Below are positions 1-9,426 of a stretch of DNA of 64,000 bases, piece by piece. The position numbers and the translations under genes are program-made. Origin of the DNA: Myxococcales bacterium (lineage in GTDB: Bacteria > Myxococcota_A > Polyangia > Palsa-1104 > JAEUJZ01); NCBI GenBank assembly GCA_016794365.1, contig JAEUKB010000079.1:124001-188000 (forward strand), given 5' to 3'. A model generated the notes under the pieces. That model was not told the DNA's origin, did not search any database, and worked only from the letters and a program-made list of their open reading frames with translations. Positions within the stretch are counted from its first letter, which is position 1. The number at the start of each line of letters is the position of its first letter.

Positions 1-1344
1 CACGGTTCCGTCGGTGATGGTGTCGTAATCGACGGTGATGCACAGCGGCGTGCCGATCTCATCTTGGCGACGGTAGCGCTTGCCGATGGCGGCACTCTCG
101 TCGTAATCGACAAAGAAGCGGCGCTTGAGGTCGTCGTAGATCTTGCGCGCACGCTCGGGATGACCGTCTTTGCGCATCAGCGGCAGGATCGCAGCCTTGA
201 TCGGGGCCAGCCGAGGATGCAGTCGCAGCACGACGCGGGTTTCGACCTTGCCGTTGGCATCGGGCGCATTGTCTTCGGCATACGCATCGCACAAAAAGGC
301 CAGCGTCGCGCGATCGGCTCCAGCGGCGGGCTCAATGACGTACGGGATGTAGCGCTGCTTCTTTTCGTCGTCGAAGTACGACAGCTTGCCTTTTTGGTAT
401 TCGGCATCTTCGGCAGCCAGCTCGACGCTCGATAGATCGCCGCCGTCCCACTTTCCGACGGTACGAATGCCGCGCTGGTGCTGACGGAGATCGAAGTCGG
501 TGCGGTTGGCGATGCCTTCCAGCTCACCCCAGCCGAACGGAAACAGGTATTCGATGTCGGTGGTGGCCTTCGAGTAGTGCGCGAGCTTGTCGTGATCGCG
601 CAGCCGAAGCTTGCCGTCGGACAGTCCGAGGTCGGTATACCAGCGCTTGCGGATTTCGACCCACTTTTTGAACCAATCGTCGTCGGTGCCGGGAACGCAG
701 AAGAACTCCATTTCCATCTGCTCGAACTCTCGCGAGCGGAAGGTGAAGTTGCGCGGGTTGATCTCGTTGCGGAACGACTTGCCAACCTGCGCGATGCCGA
801 AGGGAACCTTGACGCGCGTCGTCGAGATCACGTTGGCAAAGTTGGCAAAGATGCCTTGCGCCGTCTCGGGACGAAGGAAGGTCTTGGCCGATGAGTCGCT
901 GATTGGTCCAAGAAACGTCTCGAACATCAGGTTGAAGTTGCGCGGCTCGGTCAGGTCTGACGCACCGCAGTTCGTCGGGGACTTCGACGGCTTCTGACCG
1001 CAGATCGCTCCGTCCATGTCGTCGGCACGGAAGCGCTTTTTACAGGTCTTGCAGTCAATCATCGGGTCGGAAAAGCCATCGACGTGTCCCGACGACTTCC
1101 ACACCATCGGATGCATGAGGATCGCCGAGTCCAGCCCGACGACATCTTCGCGATCGTGAACCATCGCGCGCCACCACGCATCCTTGACGTTGCGCTTGAG
1201 CAGCACGCCCATCGGACCGTAGTCCCACGCACCGTTGATGCCGCCGTACAGCTCGGACGACTGAAAGATGAAGCCACGTCGCTTGGTGAGGGCGACGATC
1301 TTTTCCATCAAAGAAGAATTGCTTTCGGCGACGGTTGCGGTCAC
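1..1344 (-). CDS. glyS: Glycyl-tRNA synthetase, class II dimeric type (3' end off window)
   Basis: Charges tRNA-Gly with glycine in the cytoplasm. Read from a GTG at 1344, preceded by a GGAGAGAG ribosome site, the frame stays open to base 1 (448 codons), so only the last residues are missing. Visible motifs are the N-terminal segment KRRGFIFQSSELYGG-like, a CxxC zinc knuckle (DCKTCKKRF), class II motif 2 region RPETAQGIF followed by FGIAQVGKSFRNEI, and REFEQMEMEFF typical of the single-chain bacterial/eukaryotic-type GlyRS. The final visible residues (VDYDTITDGTV) match the anticodon-binding C-terminal domain. The frame lacks an ATG start, so it is easy to miss. It diverges from the kinase at 1596 across about 250 bases in which I see no further feature. 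Confidence 0.95.
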   Translation of the reverse strand, partial: MTATVAESNSSLMEKIVALTKRRGFIFQSSELYGGINGAWDYGPMGVLLKRNVKDAWWRAMVHDREDVVGLDSAILMHPMVWKSSGHVDGFSDPMIDCKTCKKRFRADDMDGAICGQKPSKSPTNCGASDLTEPRNFNLMFETFLGPISDSSAKTFLRPETAQGIFANFANVISTTRVKVPFGIAQVGKSFRNEINPRNFTFRSREFEQMEMEFFCVPGTDDDWFKKWVEIRKRWYTDLGLSDGKLRLRDHDKLAHYSKATTDIEYLFPFGWGELEGIANRTDFDLRQHQRGIRTVGKWDGGDLSSVELAAEDAEYQKGKLSYFDDEKKQRYIPYVIEPAAGADRATLAFLCDAYAEDNAPDANGKVETRVVLRLHPRLAPIKAAILPLMRKDGHPERARKIYDDLKRRFFVDYDESAAIGKRYRRQDEIGTPLCITVDYDTITDGTV

Positions 1345-1595
1345 GGGGTTCTCTCTCCTAGCAAGTGACGGAGTCGCGCGATTTTACACGGACGAAGCCG
1401 CGTCGCAATCCTGCAACCTGCTTCCCAATCCGCAGCCCAGTGATCACGAGGCCCGAAGCTGCGCGGCGCACCTACGTAGACCTTCCCAAGGTGGCTCGCG
1501 GCGCGTCCAAGTCCAAGTGTCGCAAACAAAAATAGGTATCTCAGCTAACAAGTGGGGACTTGCGAATTTGAACCGAGCATAAGAAGATCTACGCT

Positions 1596-3716
1596 GTGAT
1601 CTCTATCGGCTCCTCTGTAGGCAACTATAGAGTGGTCTCTAAGCTCGGCGCGGGAGCCATGGCCACCGTCTTTTTGGCGGAGCACCCGCGTATTAATAAA
1701 AAGGTCGCGATCAAGGTCATCAACCAAGACCTGGCCGCGAGCAAAGAAATGGTCAGCCGCTTCATGACGGAAGCACGAGCGGCGAGCCAGATCGGCCACG
1801 ACCACGTCGTCGATATCCTCGATTTTGGCCAGAGCCCCGAGGGCGAGAACTTCATGATCATGGAGTATCTCGAAGGGCAGACGATCTCGTCGCGGATTCG
1901 GGCAGCGGGGCAACTGGATGTCATGACGACGCTGCACATCGTGATGCAGATCGTCGATGCGCTACAAGCCGCCCACGCAAGAGGCGTGATCCACCGAGAT
2001 CTCAAGCCGGACAACATCTATCTGATTCGACGAGCGGGGACGGGCGATTACGTCAAGATCCTCGACTTTGGACTGGCGAAGCTGCTGTCGGGCACCGAGG
2101 GTCAGAACCACAAGACCTCGTCGGGATCGGTGCTGGGAACGCCGCACTACATGGCCCCCGAGCAGTGCGAAGGCAAGACCACGATCGACGGACGAGCGGA
2201 TCTCTACAGCGTCGGTTGCATCATGTATCAGATGCTGACCGGCGAGCTGCCCTTTCCCGGCGAAGGCTTTGCCGAGGTGCTGATCAAACATCTGTCGGAG
2301 CCTCCGCCGCTTTTGCGTGCGCGCGTTCCACAGTGTCCCGCGTCGGTCGAAAAGCTGATCCTGCACTGCCTGGCCAAAAGTCGCGATCATCGCTTTCAGA
2401 CGGCAGAAGAGCTGGCTTGGGCGATTCACGATCCAGAGTCGTGGTCGCTCCAGTTTGGCGACGATCTGCTGCGCATTGTGGGTCCGCTACCCGGTCGAGC
2501 CATGGCGATGCTGCCGCCGCAGATGCCGACGATGCATGCGAATGGCGTTCCGCCCGTGCTCACGGCAGCGGCGCAGCCCATCTCGCCGGTTTCGACGGTC
2601 AATCTGCCACCGCCGGTCAGCAGTCCAGCAGGCTTGGGCGCTGTCCCAAGTCCGTCGTCAGCAGGAGCCGTTTCCGCCGCACACCCGGTGCTACCCAATG
2701 CCGCAGCAACGCTTGCACCGACGGCGCTGCCGCCATCAGGACTCGCTGCACAACCCGGACAATCAGCGGTGCGACCAAGCCTGCCAGTGGTGATGCCACC
2801 GTCTGCACTCGATATTCCAGTCGTCGCTGGAGAGTCCGCCCAAGTCGCCGAGCTTCCGTCTGATGCCAGTCGCGCTGCACCACAAATGGCGACGCTGATC
2901 AGCGATCTGTCGTCGGCATCGCTGTCGGCACTGCTGCGACCACCGGGAAGCCAGCCGAGCCCAGCGGCAAACGCCTCGCGACCACCGTCGGTTCCGCCAT
3001 CGGGTCCAAGCGCTCCAAGCAGCGACGGACTTGTGCCGGAAGAGCTGGCACCGAGCGATGTCACCCCAGCCGCAGGACTTTCGGCCCAGCACAAGCCCGC
3101 AGGCGCCGCGTCCCAGCCAGGCATCGTACCGGGTCCAGCGAGCGGTCTGCATCCCGCAGCCCTGCCGCCACCGAGTCCAGCTTCGACGCCCAATGCCTCG
3201 CCAAGCCCGCTCGATAAGCTCAAGGCGCTGCCGCCGGTTCAGCGCATTTTGGCCCTGCCCGACAAGCAACGAACGATGGTCCTCGGTGGAATCGGTGGAG
3301 GGCTTGCGCTGCTGATGATCATCTTGGCGATCGTCATCGCGCTGCCGGGATCGGTGCGCATCGAGATCTCGTCTATACCGCCAGCGGCAGAGGTTGTCCG
3401 CGACGGAAAAGTGCTCGGAAAGACGCCGCTTCAGCTCAAGCTGTCGCAAGGGGAAAAAGCGCGGCTTGTGCTTCGCAAAGAAGGCTTCGAGGAAGTCGAG
3501 CGCGTGGTCTCGGCGTCCAATCAGACTGCGCTGAGCGTCGAGCTATCCGCCGAGACGACGACTCCGCAGCCGGACAAGCCAGCGACGGATCACACCAAGC
3601 CGGTTGAAACCACCAAGCCGGTCGAAGCCCCCAAGTCCGATCCGAGCAAAGCGCAGACGAAGGTGCCCGCGAAGAACGTCAAGAAGGGTCCGAAGAAAAA
3701 GCCAGCGATCTTCTAG
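1596..3716 (+). CDS. Membrane-anchored Ser/Thr protein kinase with PEGA domain
   Basis: A 706-residue Hanks-type kinase. Residues about 11-280 form the kinase domain: glycine loop GAGAMATV (18-25), catalytic Lys40 in VAIK, HRDLKPDN with Asp135 as catalytic base, DFG 157-159 and APE 187-189, so all key residues are present. A long Pro/Ala/Ser-rich linker (about 300-555) leads to one transmembrane helix (about 562-585), then a PEGA domain (IPPAAEVVRDGKVLGKTPL) and a Lys-rich tail. With the kinase in the cytoplasm, the PEGA domain would lie in the periplasm and may sense or bind the envelope. The start is a GTG at 1596. The substrate is unknown; such kinases are numerous in Myxococcota. Confidence 0.93.
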   Translation: MISIGSSVGNYRVVSKLGAGAMATVFLAEHPRINKKVAIKVINQDLAASKEMVSRFMTEARAASQIGHDHVVDILDFGQSPEGENFMIMEYLEGQTISSRIRAAGQLDVMTTLHIVMQIVDALQAAHARGVIHRDLKPDNIYLIRRAGTGDYVKILDFGLAKLLSGTEGQNHKTSSGSVLGTPHYMAPEQCEGKTTIDGRADLYSVGCIMYQMLTGELPFPGEGFAEVLIKHLSEPPPLLRARVPQCPASVEKLILHCLAKSRDHRFQTAEELAWAIHDPESWSLQFGDDLLRIVGPLPGRAMAMLPPQMPTMHANGVPPVLTAAAQPISPVSTVNLPPPVSSPAGLGAVPSPSSAGAVSAAHPVLPNAAATLAPTALPPSGLAAQPGQSAVRPSLPVVMPPSALDIPVVAGESAQVAELPSDASRAAPQMATLISDLSSASLSALLRPPGSQPSPAANASRPPSVPPSGPSAPSSDGLVPEELAPSDVTPAAGLSAQHKPAGAASQPGIVPGPASGLHPAALPPPSPASTPNASPSPLDKLKALPPVQRILALPDKQRTMVLGGIGGGLALLMIILAIVIALPGSVRIEISSIPPAAEVVRDGKVLGKTPLQLKLSQGEKARLVLRKEGFEEVERVVSASNQTALSVELSAETTTPQPDKPATDHTKPVETTKPVEAPKSDPSKAQTKVPAKNVKKGPKKKPAIF

Positions 3717-3852
3717 CGCTTGTCGCTGTCTCGCGACTGGCTTCAAAAAACCCGCGTCAGCCTCGATGCGCGCTCTTTTTATCTGGCACAAAATATAGTG
3801 CCGAAACAAACAAATTCACATGCTACAGTTTGGCGGTTTGGGAATTATCGAC

Positions 3853-4131
3853 ATGCGATCGATCTGGCACATGGATGGTCTTGCTCGCTCGGGAACTGCG
3901 CTCGGTGCAGCGCTCTTTTTGCTTGCGATCTTGGTGTACGCGACGACGACGATGGGAGCGACGGACGTTGGCTCGGTGCTACACGACGTAACGCCGATGC
4001 CCAGCGACTCTTCGGCAGCGCAGCCGTGGATCATCATCGGAGCAAGTGCAGTCGCAATCCTCATCGGTCTGGGAGTGACGCTCCTCGCCAGCCTGATCAC
4101 CCGACGCTCGCCGTCTCAGCCACCTCAATGA
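3853..4131 (+). CDS. Small two-helix membrane protein, unknown function
   Basis: About 92 residues with two hydrophobic helices (near residues 15-33 and 58-82) separated by a polar loop and ending in an Arg/Ser/Pro tail. I do not recognise a family. The stop overlaps the next start as ATGA at 4128-4131, which implies translational coupling to the DUF4383-like gene. No start has a strong ribosome site: an in-frame ATG at 3820 would add 11 residues, and the one at 3853 is preferred because of the upstream GGCGG stretch. The region just upstream (3760-3830) is locally AT-rich and probably holds the promoter. Confidence 0.6.
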   Translation: MRSIWHMDGLARSGTALGAALFLLAILVYATTTMGATDVGSVLHDVTPMPSDSSAAQPWIIIGASAVAILIGLGVTLLASLITRRSPSQPPQ

Positions 4132-4499
4132 AAAAACCGTTAAACAGCCTGCTGCTCACTGCCTTTGCGCCGATTTTGATCGTCGCTGGCATCTTGGGTT
4201 TTGTGACGCCACCCAGCCTGGCGCTGATGAGCGGAGCGACGCCCTACAACCTCTTTCACATCTTCTTTGGACTGGTTGGCGTCGGAGTGCTCGCGACCAA
4301 GCGCGTGTCGCTGGCCAAGCTGTTCAACATCGGCTTTGGCGCGATCGACCTGTACCAAGCCATAGCCAGCTTTGCCGGTCTGTTTCCGACGACGCTGTTT
4401 GCGTACAAGCGCGCCGATGATGTCCTGCACATCGTGCTCGGCCTGCTTCTCGTCGGAGTCGGTCTGTTTGCAGATCGCACTTCCGACGCAGCCAAGTAA
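4128..4499 (+). CDS. DUF4383-like four-helix membrane protein
   Basis: A 123-residue inner-membrane protein with four predicted transmembrane segments. The pattern YNLFHIFFGLVGV near residue 40 and VLHIVLGLLLVGVGL near residue 100 resembles DUF4383-type small membrane proteins, whose function is not known. The frame is open upstream to 3720, but the ATGA overlap with the preceding gene and the start of hydrophobic sequence place the start at 4128. It is convergent with the kinase at 4586; a 7-base stem (4516-4522 with 4530-4536) without a T run lies between them and could be a weak transcript end. Confidence 0.7.
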   Translation: MKKPLNSLLLTAFAPILIVAGILGFVTPPSLALMSGATPYNLFHIFFGLVGVGVLATKRVSLAKLFNIGFGAIDLYQAIASFAGLFPTTLFAYKRADDVLHIVLGLLLVGVGLFADRTSDAAK

Positions 4500-4585
4500 G
4501 CACTCTTTCGCGCTGGCTCACCCTCGCACGGTGAGCATCCACACGACACCAGCCAGACACAGGCTGCCAAACGGTCTGGCAGACG

Positions 4586-6187
4586 CTATGGCAGCGAAAC
4601 CCCGTTTTCTTTGCAGACCGACACCAGCTTCTTGCGATCTGTCGCAGCGACGCGATGAAAGGTTCCTTGCGCGGAAAAGCTACCCATTTTGCAGTGCGCA
4701 AACGTCATCTGTCGATACGCGCGTGCCGTCGGTTGGGTGAAGGTGGTCTGGTTCGCTAGCTCGATCGCTTTGGGAAAGTCTCCGTCGCGCAGCAGCTTTT
4801 CAACCCGATCGAGCTGATCTTTGATCGCAGGCGGTTCGCTGGCAGAAGTCGGAACGCTCGTCGCATGACGCGGACTGGAGCCGGTCGCTGGCTTGTCCGT
4901 TCCACTTGGCTTGTCCGTTCCGCTTGGCTTGTTCGGTCCGGTGCTGGCTGTCGCACTTGGCGTCGCTGGCTGAGCGCTCGGATTGATTGCCATGTTCGTG
5001 CCACTTGTCCCTGGTTCTGTCGTTTTTTCCGTCACAGCCGCATCAGGAACAGCCGCCGCACCAGCTTGCGCCGACGTGGCCACAAGCTTCGGTGTCGTCA
5101 CAGCTTGCGCACCAGCCTGCGAGCGCAGCTTCACCGACACCAGCACCGCACCGCTCACCGCCGCCACCGCCGCAAGCATCGTCAGTCCCAGCATCGGCAA
5201 CAGCGAGCGCTTCTGCATCGCCACCGTCATATCGCCTGCTGTCGTCGGACGAACCGAGCCTTTGCTGAGCGCGCGCGCATCCCGACAGTAGCCTTCACAG
5301 TCGGCCAGCGCCCGTTCCAGCGAGCCAATGTCGGGATAGCGCTGCGTCGGTTCTTTTTCGAGCAGTCGCATCACAATCCGCTGGAGCGGCTCCGGCACTT
5401 CCCGAGGCAGCGGCGGCGGCGGCTTGGTCAGATGACTCACCAGCACGCCCGTCACGGTATCGCTCACAAACGGCACCGTTCCCGTCAGCAGCTCATAGAG
5501 CACCACACCGACGGCATACTGATCGGCTCGCGCATCAACCTTGCTGCCACCTGCTTGCTCGGGTGCCATGTACGCTGGCGTTCCGATCACTGCGCCCGTC
5601 GCTGTCAGCGAAGCTCCGTTTTCGTCCCCAAGCTGCTTGGCAATCCCGAAGTCGAGCACCTTCAGATAGATCTGTCCCGTCGGAGAATAGCGCTGAAGCC
5701 GAATGTTCTGCGGCTTGATATCACGGTGAACGATGCCGTTTCGGTGCGCTTCCTCGAGCGCCGCTGAAAGCTGACGCACGATCCCGATCGCTCGCGCGGG
5801 CGCCATCGGTCCTTCGAGCGTCATCACATCGGTCAGCTCTTTTCCATCGACGAACTCCATCACCAAAAACGGCGTGCCTTCGTCGATGCCAAAGTCGAGC
5901 ACCTGCGCAATCCCCGGATGAAGCAGCTTGCTCAGCACCTGCGCTTCTCGCTGAAAGCGATCGTGCGAGTCTTTCGTCACCAAGATGTCGGAACGAATCA
6001 TCTTGATCGCGACGGTCTTGCCCAGCCCAAGCTGGATGCCGCGAAACACGATTCCCATCGCTCCTTGTCCAAGCTGCGCCTCGATTCGGTACTGCCCTTT
6101 GAGGACTTTTCCCACCATCGAGCCCGGCTGCGATCCACTGCGAACGCCCGGCTCGGGGAGCGTCTCACGCTGAGAGTCTGCTGGCAT
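4586..6187 (-). CDS. Membrane-anchored Ser/Thr protein kinase
   Basis: A 533-residue Hanks-type kinase. The kinase domain spans about 33-300, with glycine loop GQGAMGIV, Lys62 in VAIK, HRDIKPQN with Asp156, DFG 179-181 and APEQ near 209, so it looks active. One transmembrane helix follows near 333-354. The outer part is low-complexity Ala/Thr/Pro-rich sequence containing a short tandem repeat of KPSGTD, then a roughly 75-residue Cys-containing tail that looks like a truncated TPR-like segment (LRDGDFPKAIELANQTTF). A second in-frame Met at residue 24 is possible as a start. It diverges from the secreted protein gene at 6265. Confidence 0.92.
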   Translation of the reverse strand: MPADSQRETLPEPGVRSGSQPGSMVGKVLKGQYRIEAQLGQGAMGIVFRGIQLGLGKTVAIKMIRSDILVTKDSHDRFQREAQVLSKLLHPGIAQVLDFGIDEGTPFLVMEFVDGKELTDVMTLEGPMAPARAIGIVRQLSAALEEAHRNGIVHRDIKPQNIRLQRYSPTGQIYLKVLDFGIAKQLGDENGASLTATGAVIGTPAYMAPEQAGGSKVDARADQYAVGVVLYELLTGTVPFVSDTVTGVLVSHLTKPPPPLPREVPEPLQRIVMRLLEKEPTQRYPDIGSLERALADCEGYCRDARALSKGSVRPTTAGDMTVAMQKRSLLPMLGLTMLAAVAAVSGAVLVSVKLRSQAGAQAVTTPKLVATSAQAGAAAVPDAAVTEKTTEPGTSGTNMAINPSAQPATPSATASTGPNKPSGTDKPSGTDKPATGSSPRHATSVPTSASEPPAIKDQLDRVEKLLRDGDFPKAIELANQTTFTQPTARAYRQMTFAHCKMGSFSAQGTFHRVAATDRKKLVSVCKENGVSLP

Positions 6188-6264
6188 GTTAGACTACGGT
6201 ACTTCACGACGAGAAAATGCTCAACTGCTCGCTGCCATAGCAAGATCCGCTACCATCTTGGACA

Positions 6265-7056
6265 ATGCGCACAAACGTCACTGCGGCCCTTGCCTTGCTC
6301 TTGTGGTCCGGCTCTGCGCTGGCTGATGCTCCTCCCGAGATTCCAGCGGCCGATCGTCCCAAAACAACCATCTGCACCGACGGGAAAAATCACTACGTTG
6401 CGGTTGCTCCCGACGAAAGATTGATCATCGCTTTGTTCTATGGCGACGGCAAGCAGTGGTTCAAGGTTCCTCCCGAAGAGTCTGGCATGCTCAGCGGCGG
6501 CAACTTTTTGGAACCTCGCTTCATTGCTCCGACGAAAAACCCCAGCTTTCGCGGGCTCGACATGCGCGTCTATTCCGAAGTCGTCTACGACAAGGAAAAG
6601 GCCACCTGCGAGGTCTTCTGCGGCGAGCGCAAGACCACGCTCCAGATCCTACCGGCGGACAAAGCCAGCCAGCTTCTGTCTGTAGCCAAGTTCGTCGAAA
6701 ATCCGCGTCAGGTTGCGCCCTACGCACTCGCTCGCGACGATCGAGGAACCTATTACTACGTCGATCGCGGGGTCACGCCCGCGTCGCAGAAGCGCTTCCG
6801 ACTGTTTACTGGCCCGCGCGGCAACCTCAAGCTACAGCAGATGACCAACGTCGTGAGCGACAGCGAAGGCGATGTCTTTTCGACAAAGACCGGCAGCCTC
6901 AGGCTCATCCTCGACAAGAACGAGTCCACTTGGGTGGCTGGCGAAAAGCCGCGCGCGCTCAAGCTGGTGCCGGTCCATCAGAACCTGGGCCTGATCTATA
7001 ACGAGCTCGGCGTGTATGCGGGCCAGCGTCAGGGAACTCCGTGCGATGACCTGTAA
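6265..7056 (+). CDS. Secreted protein of unknown function, tandem paralogue 1
   Basis: A 263-residue protein with a clear Sec signal peptide (hydrophobic residues 7-20, cleavage after ALA, about residue 20). No known domain is recognised. It shares with the next gene a central block, RPYALARD-type then YYYVDRG, GPRGNLK, QQM, and GDVFSTKTGSLRL, and both end in GTPCDDL. Four Cys residues (one near 37, a pair in the CEVFCGE stretch near 114-117, one near the C terminus) could form disulfides in the periplasm. It overlaps the next gene by 11 bases, so the two are probably co-translated. Confidence 0.85.
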   Translation: MRTNVTAALALLLWSGSALADAPPEIPAADRPKTTICTDGKNHYVAVAPDERLIIALFYGDGKQWFKVPPEESGMLSGGNFLEPRFIAPTKNPSFRGLDMRVYSEVVYDKEKATCEVFCGERKTTLQILPADKASQLLSVAKFVENPRQVAPYALARDDRGTYYYVDRGVTPASQKRFRLFTGPRGNLKLQQMTNVVSDSEGDVFSTKTGSLRLILDKNESTWVAGEKPRALKLVPVHQNLGLIYNELGVYAGQRQGTPCDDL

Positions 7057-7855
7057 ATTCACTGCGGTTTCTGCGCTCGGTACAGCGCTCTGTGTTGGAC
7101 TGTGTGCGATCTCGGCTGCCTCTGCCGATGTGCCCACAACAGCCGTCGATGTCAGTGCGTATCGCGACAAGCTCACCGTGCTGAGCGACGGAAAAGGACA
7201 CTTCATTGCCGTCACTCCGATCGGAAACGACGAGCGCGCTGTCTTTTACGGCGACGGCAAGGTCTTTTATCAGCAGCGACTCGTCGGCATGAGCCGCAAC
7301 GGCGACAAGTGGGATCACGTCTTCATTGATCCACGCTTGCCCGTCGGAGGACGCGATGAAGGAACCGGCTTCCTAATCTTCGACGGCAAGCAGCATCGCG
7401 TCGAATGTGATAAGCGCGTAACCAACCTAAATCCCGTCGCTGAAGCCGAAGCCAAGACCGTGCTCAGCAGCGCGCAGTTTCTACGCAGCCCACGCAAGTT
7501 CCGTCCGTATGCTCTCGCTCGCGACGAGCGCGGCAGCTACTACTACGTCGATCGCGGCAATCATCCCGAAGACAAAGAGCGCTTTCGCGTCTTCGCCGGA
7601 CCCAAAGGCAACATGAAGCCGCAGCAGATGAAGAGCATCGCGAGCGATCCGTCGGGCGATGTCTTTTCGACCAAGACCGGAACGCTGCGGCTTGTGCTAA
7701 ACAAGGAACCGCAAGAGCTCAAGTGGATCTCCGGCAAAAAAACCATCGGTCTTGTGCGAGTCCCTCTCGACTTCAACACCATGATCGCCACCATCTACAA
7801 CGAGTTTGGGGTCTACACCGGCGAGCGTCTCGGCACGCCGTGCGACGACTTGTAG
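7046..7855 (+). CDS. Secreted protein of unknown function, tandem paralogue 2
   Basis: A 269-residue paralogue of the preceding gene, with a signal peptide ending near SAASA (about residue 24). Shared blocks include RPYALARDERGSYYYVDRG, PKGNMK, GDVFSTKTGTLRL and the C-terminal GTPCDDL. An in-frame ATG at 7016 lies 30 bases upstream, inside the previous gene, but the ATG at 7046 starts directly with a proper signal peptide. Two conserved Cys residues remain (near the middle, in VECDK, and in the final GTPCDDL). The pair arose by tandem duplication; the function is not known. Confidence 0.85.
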   Translation: MTCKFTAVSALGTALCVGLCAISAASADVPTTAVDVSAYRDKLTVLSDGKGHFIAVTPIGNDERAVFYGDGKVFYQQRLVGMSRNGDKWDHVFIDPRLPVGGRDEGTGFLIFDGKQHRVECDKRVTNLNPVAEAEAKTVLSSAQFLRSPRKFRPYALARDERGSYYYVDRGNHPEDKERFRVFAGPKGNMKPQQMKSIASDPSGDVFSTKTGTLRLVLNKEPQELKWISGKKTIGLVRVPLDFNTMIATIYNEFGVYTGERLGTPCDDL

Positions 7856-7892
7856 CGACGGCCCTTCCGCTTGTGCGGACGCAATTTGTGCC

Positions 7893-9224
7893 ATGACTGC
7901 TTCCGCCCGTCACAAAGAGCTGCGCATCACCGTCGAGCCAGCGCTTTCGTCTGTCGCTCCATCTGCGTGGGATGCATTGCTTGAACCCGACGACGCGCCG
8001 CTGCTCTCATGGGCCTATTTGCAAGGGCTGGAACAGACGGGCTGCGTCGGTGAGTCTTCGGGCTGGCTGCCGCTTCACCTCTTGGTCTATCAGCTCGACG
8101 ATCCACGCGACGAAGACGGACAGCTGATCGCCGCTGCGCCAGCCTATATCAAGCTAAACAGCGACGGAGAATGGGTCTGGGATGCCGAGTGGCCCGAGCT
8201 GACGCTCGCCTTTGGACAAGACTATTACCCGAAGCTGGTGCTGGCGGTTCCGTTCAATCCTGTGACGGGCGGACGACTGCTCACGCTTCCGACTTTGCCC
8301 GAAGAACAGCGACGAGATCTGCGGGCGCTCCTGCTGCGGGCGGCCCAAACACTCTGTCAGAGCGAAAACATCGGCTCGGCGCATATCCTGTTTCCACGCG
8401 GACCGGGCTTTCGTCAGCTATCCGATTCGTCCGGCGAAGGCAGCCAGCTTGATGTGCTTCCCGACGAAGGATTTTGGCCGCGACGACAGACGCAGTATCA
8501 CTTTCACAACCGAGGCTATCGCAGCTTTGCCGACTTTCTCGGGGATCTGCGCAGTCATCGTCGCAGCACCATCCGTCGCGAGCGCCGTCAGCTCAGCGAG
8601 TCAGGCATCACCGTCAGAACCTACTCGGGACTTGACGAGGTCTGCGGCACACCGACGCATCCCGAACAGTTCCGCTTCAACCGACGCGAGCTGGATCAGA
8701 TGTTCGATATGTACGTCGATACCTCGCAGCGCTACACCGGCGAGCCGCCGTATCTCAATCGCGCGTTTTTCCAGCTCTGTGCCGAGCGCTTGGGGGATCG
8801 ACTGGAGCTGGTGCTGGCGCACGATCGCGACGGACAGCTCCTGGCGGGAGCCTGGAACCTACGCGGCGATCACCGACGCTACGGACGATACTGGGGCGAG
8901 CGTCAATCCGTCCCGTTTCTGCACTTCGAGGTCTGTTTCTATCATCCGATCGAGCGCTGCATCAGCGACGGCTATCAAGCGTTTGAACCAGGCCACGGTG
9001 GCGATCAAAAGCTGCTGCGCGGCTTCCGTCCAAGCTTCACCTATAGCGGACACTGGTTTGCGCTCCCGTCGCTGCATCGAGTGGTTGGTCAGTATCTTCA
9101 CAAAGAAGCGGGCTTCATCGATTCGGTCCGAGGCTTTGAGCTACAGCGCTGTCCGCTCCGTGAGCCCTCACAAGAACAGGCCGTGCCATCGAATCAAAAG
9201 CCCCCAGGGCCACAGGATGAATAA
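7893..9224 (+). CDS. GNAT/FemAB-like N-acyltransferase (DUF482/COG3146-like)
   Basis: A 443-residue soluble protein. The pattern SWAYLQGLEQTGCVG near the N terminus, HFHNRGYRSFADFL and SHRRSTIRRER in the middle, and LAGAWNLRGDHRRYGRYWG then HFEVCFYHPIERCI and FEPGHGGDQKLLRGF near the C terminus are typical of the peptidogalycan/FemAB-like acyltransferase family (COG3146, PF04339). Family members have a tandem GNAT fold and are thought to acylate an amino group using an acyl donor; the substrate here is unknown. The start is at 7893 because the upstream in-frame codons overlap the previous gene and read as its shadow. Confidence 0.85.
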   Translation: MTASARHKELRITVEPALSSVAPSAWDALLEPDDAPLLSWAYLQGLEQTGCVGESSGWLPLHLLVYQLDDPRDEDGQLIAAAPAYIKLNSDGEWVWDAEWPELTLAFGQDYYPKLVLAVPFNPVTGGRLLTLPTLPEEQRRDLRALLLRAAQTLCQSENIGSAHILFPRGPGFRQLSDSSGEGSQLDVLPDEGFWPRRQTQYHFHNRGYRSFADFLGDLRSHRRSTIRRERRQLSESGITVRTYSGLDEVCGTPTHPEQFRFNRRELDQMFDMYVDTSQRYTGEPPYLNRAFFQLCAERLGDRLELVLAHDRDGQLLAGAWNLRGDHRRYGRYWGERQSVPFLHFEVCFYHPIERCISDGYQAFEPGHGGDQKLLRGFRPSFTYSGHWFALPSLHRVVGQYLHKEAGFIDSVRGFELQRCPLREPSQEQAVPSNQKPPGPQDE

Positions 9225-9426
9225 GCGTCGCGAATGCCGATTCAGCGACGATGACCGTCGCATTCGAGCGCAAGTCTCGAGCAAAGCGAATTTACATGGT
9301 TCTCAAAACATGGCGGACTACTTACAATTACGACAGCGTGCTTCACGATTGTGTAAGCCAGTCCGTATTTTGTCTGTCGGCCCTGGCCAGCTAGGGAGCC
9401 GGGGAGCCTAGGGAGAAAGAAACCAG

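Noticed and set aside
3720-4127. Upstream extension of the DUF4383-like frame
   Set aside because: The extension covers another gene and reads without protein-like pattern; an ATGA overlap marks the true start.
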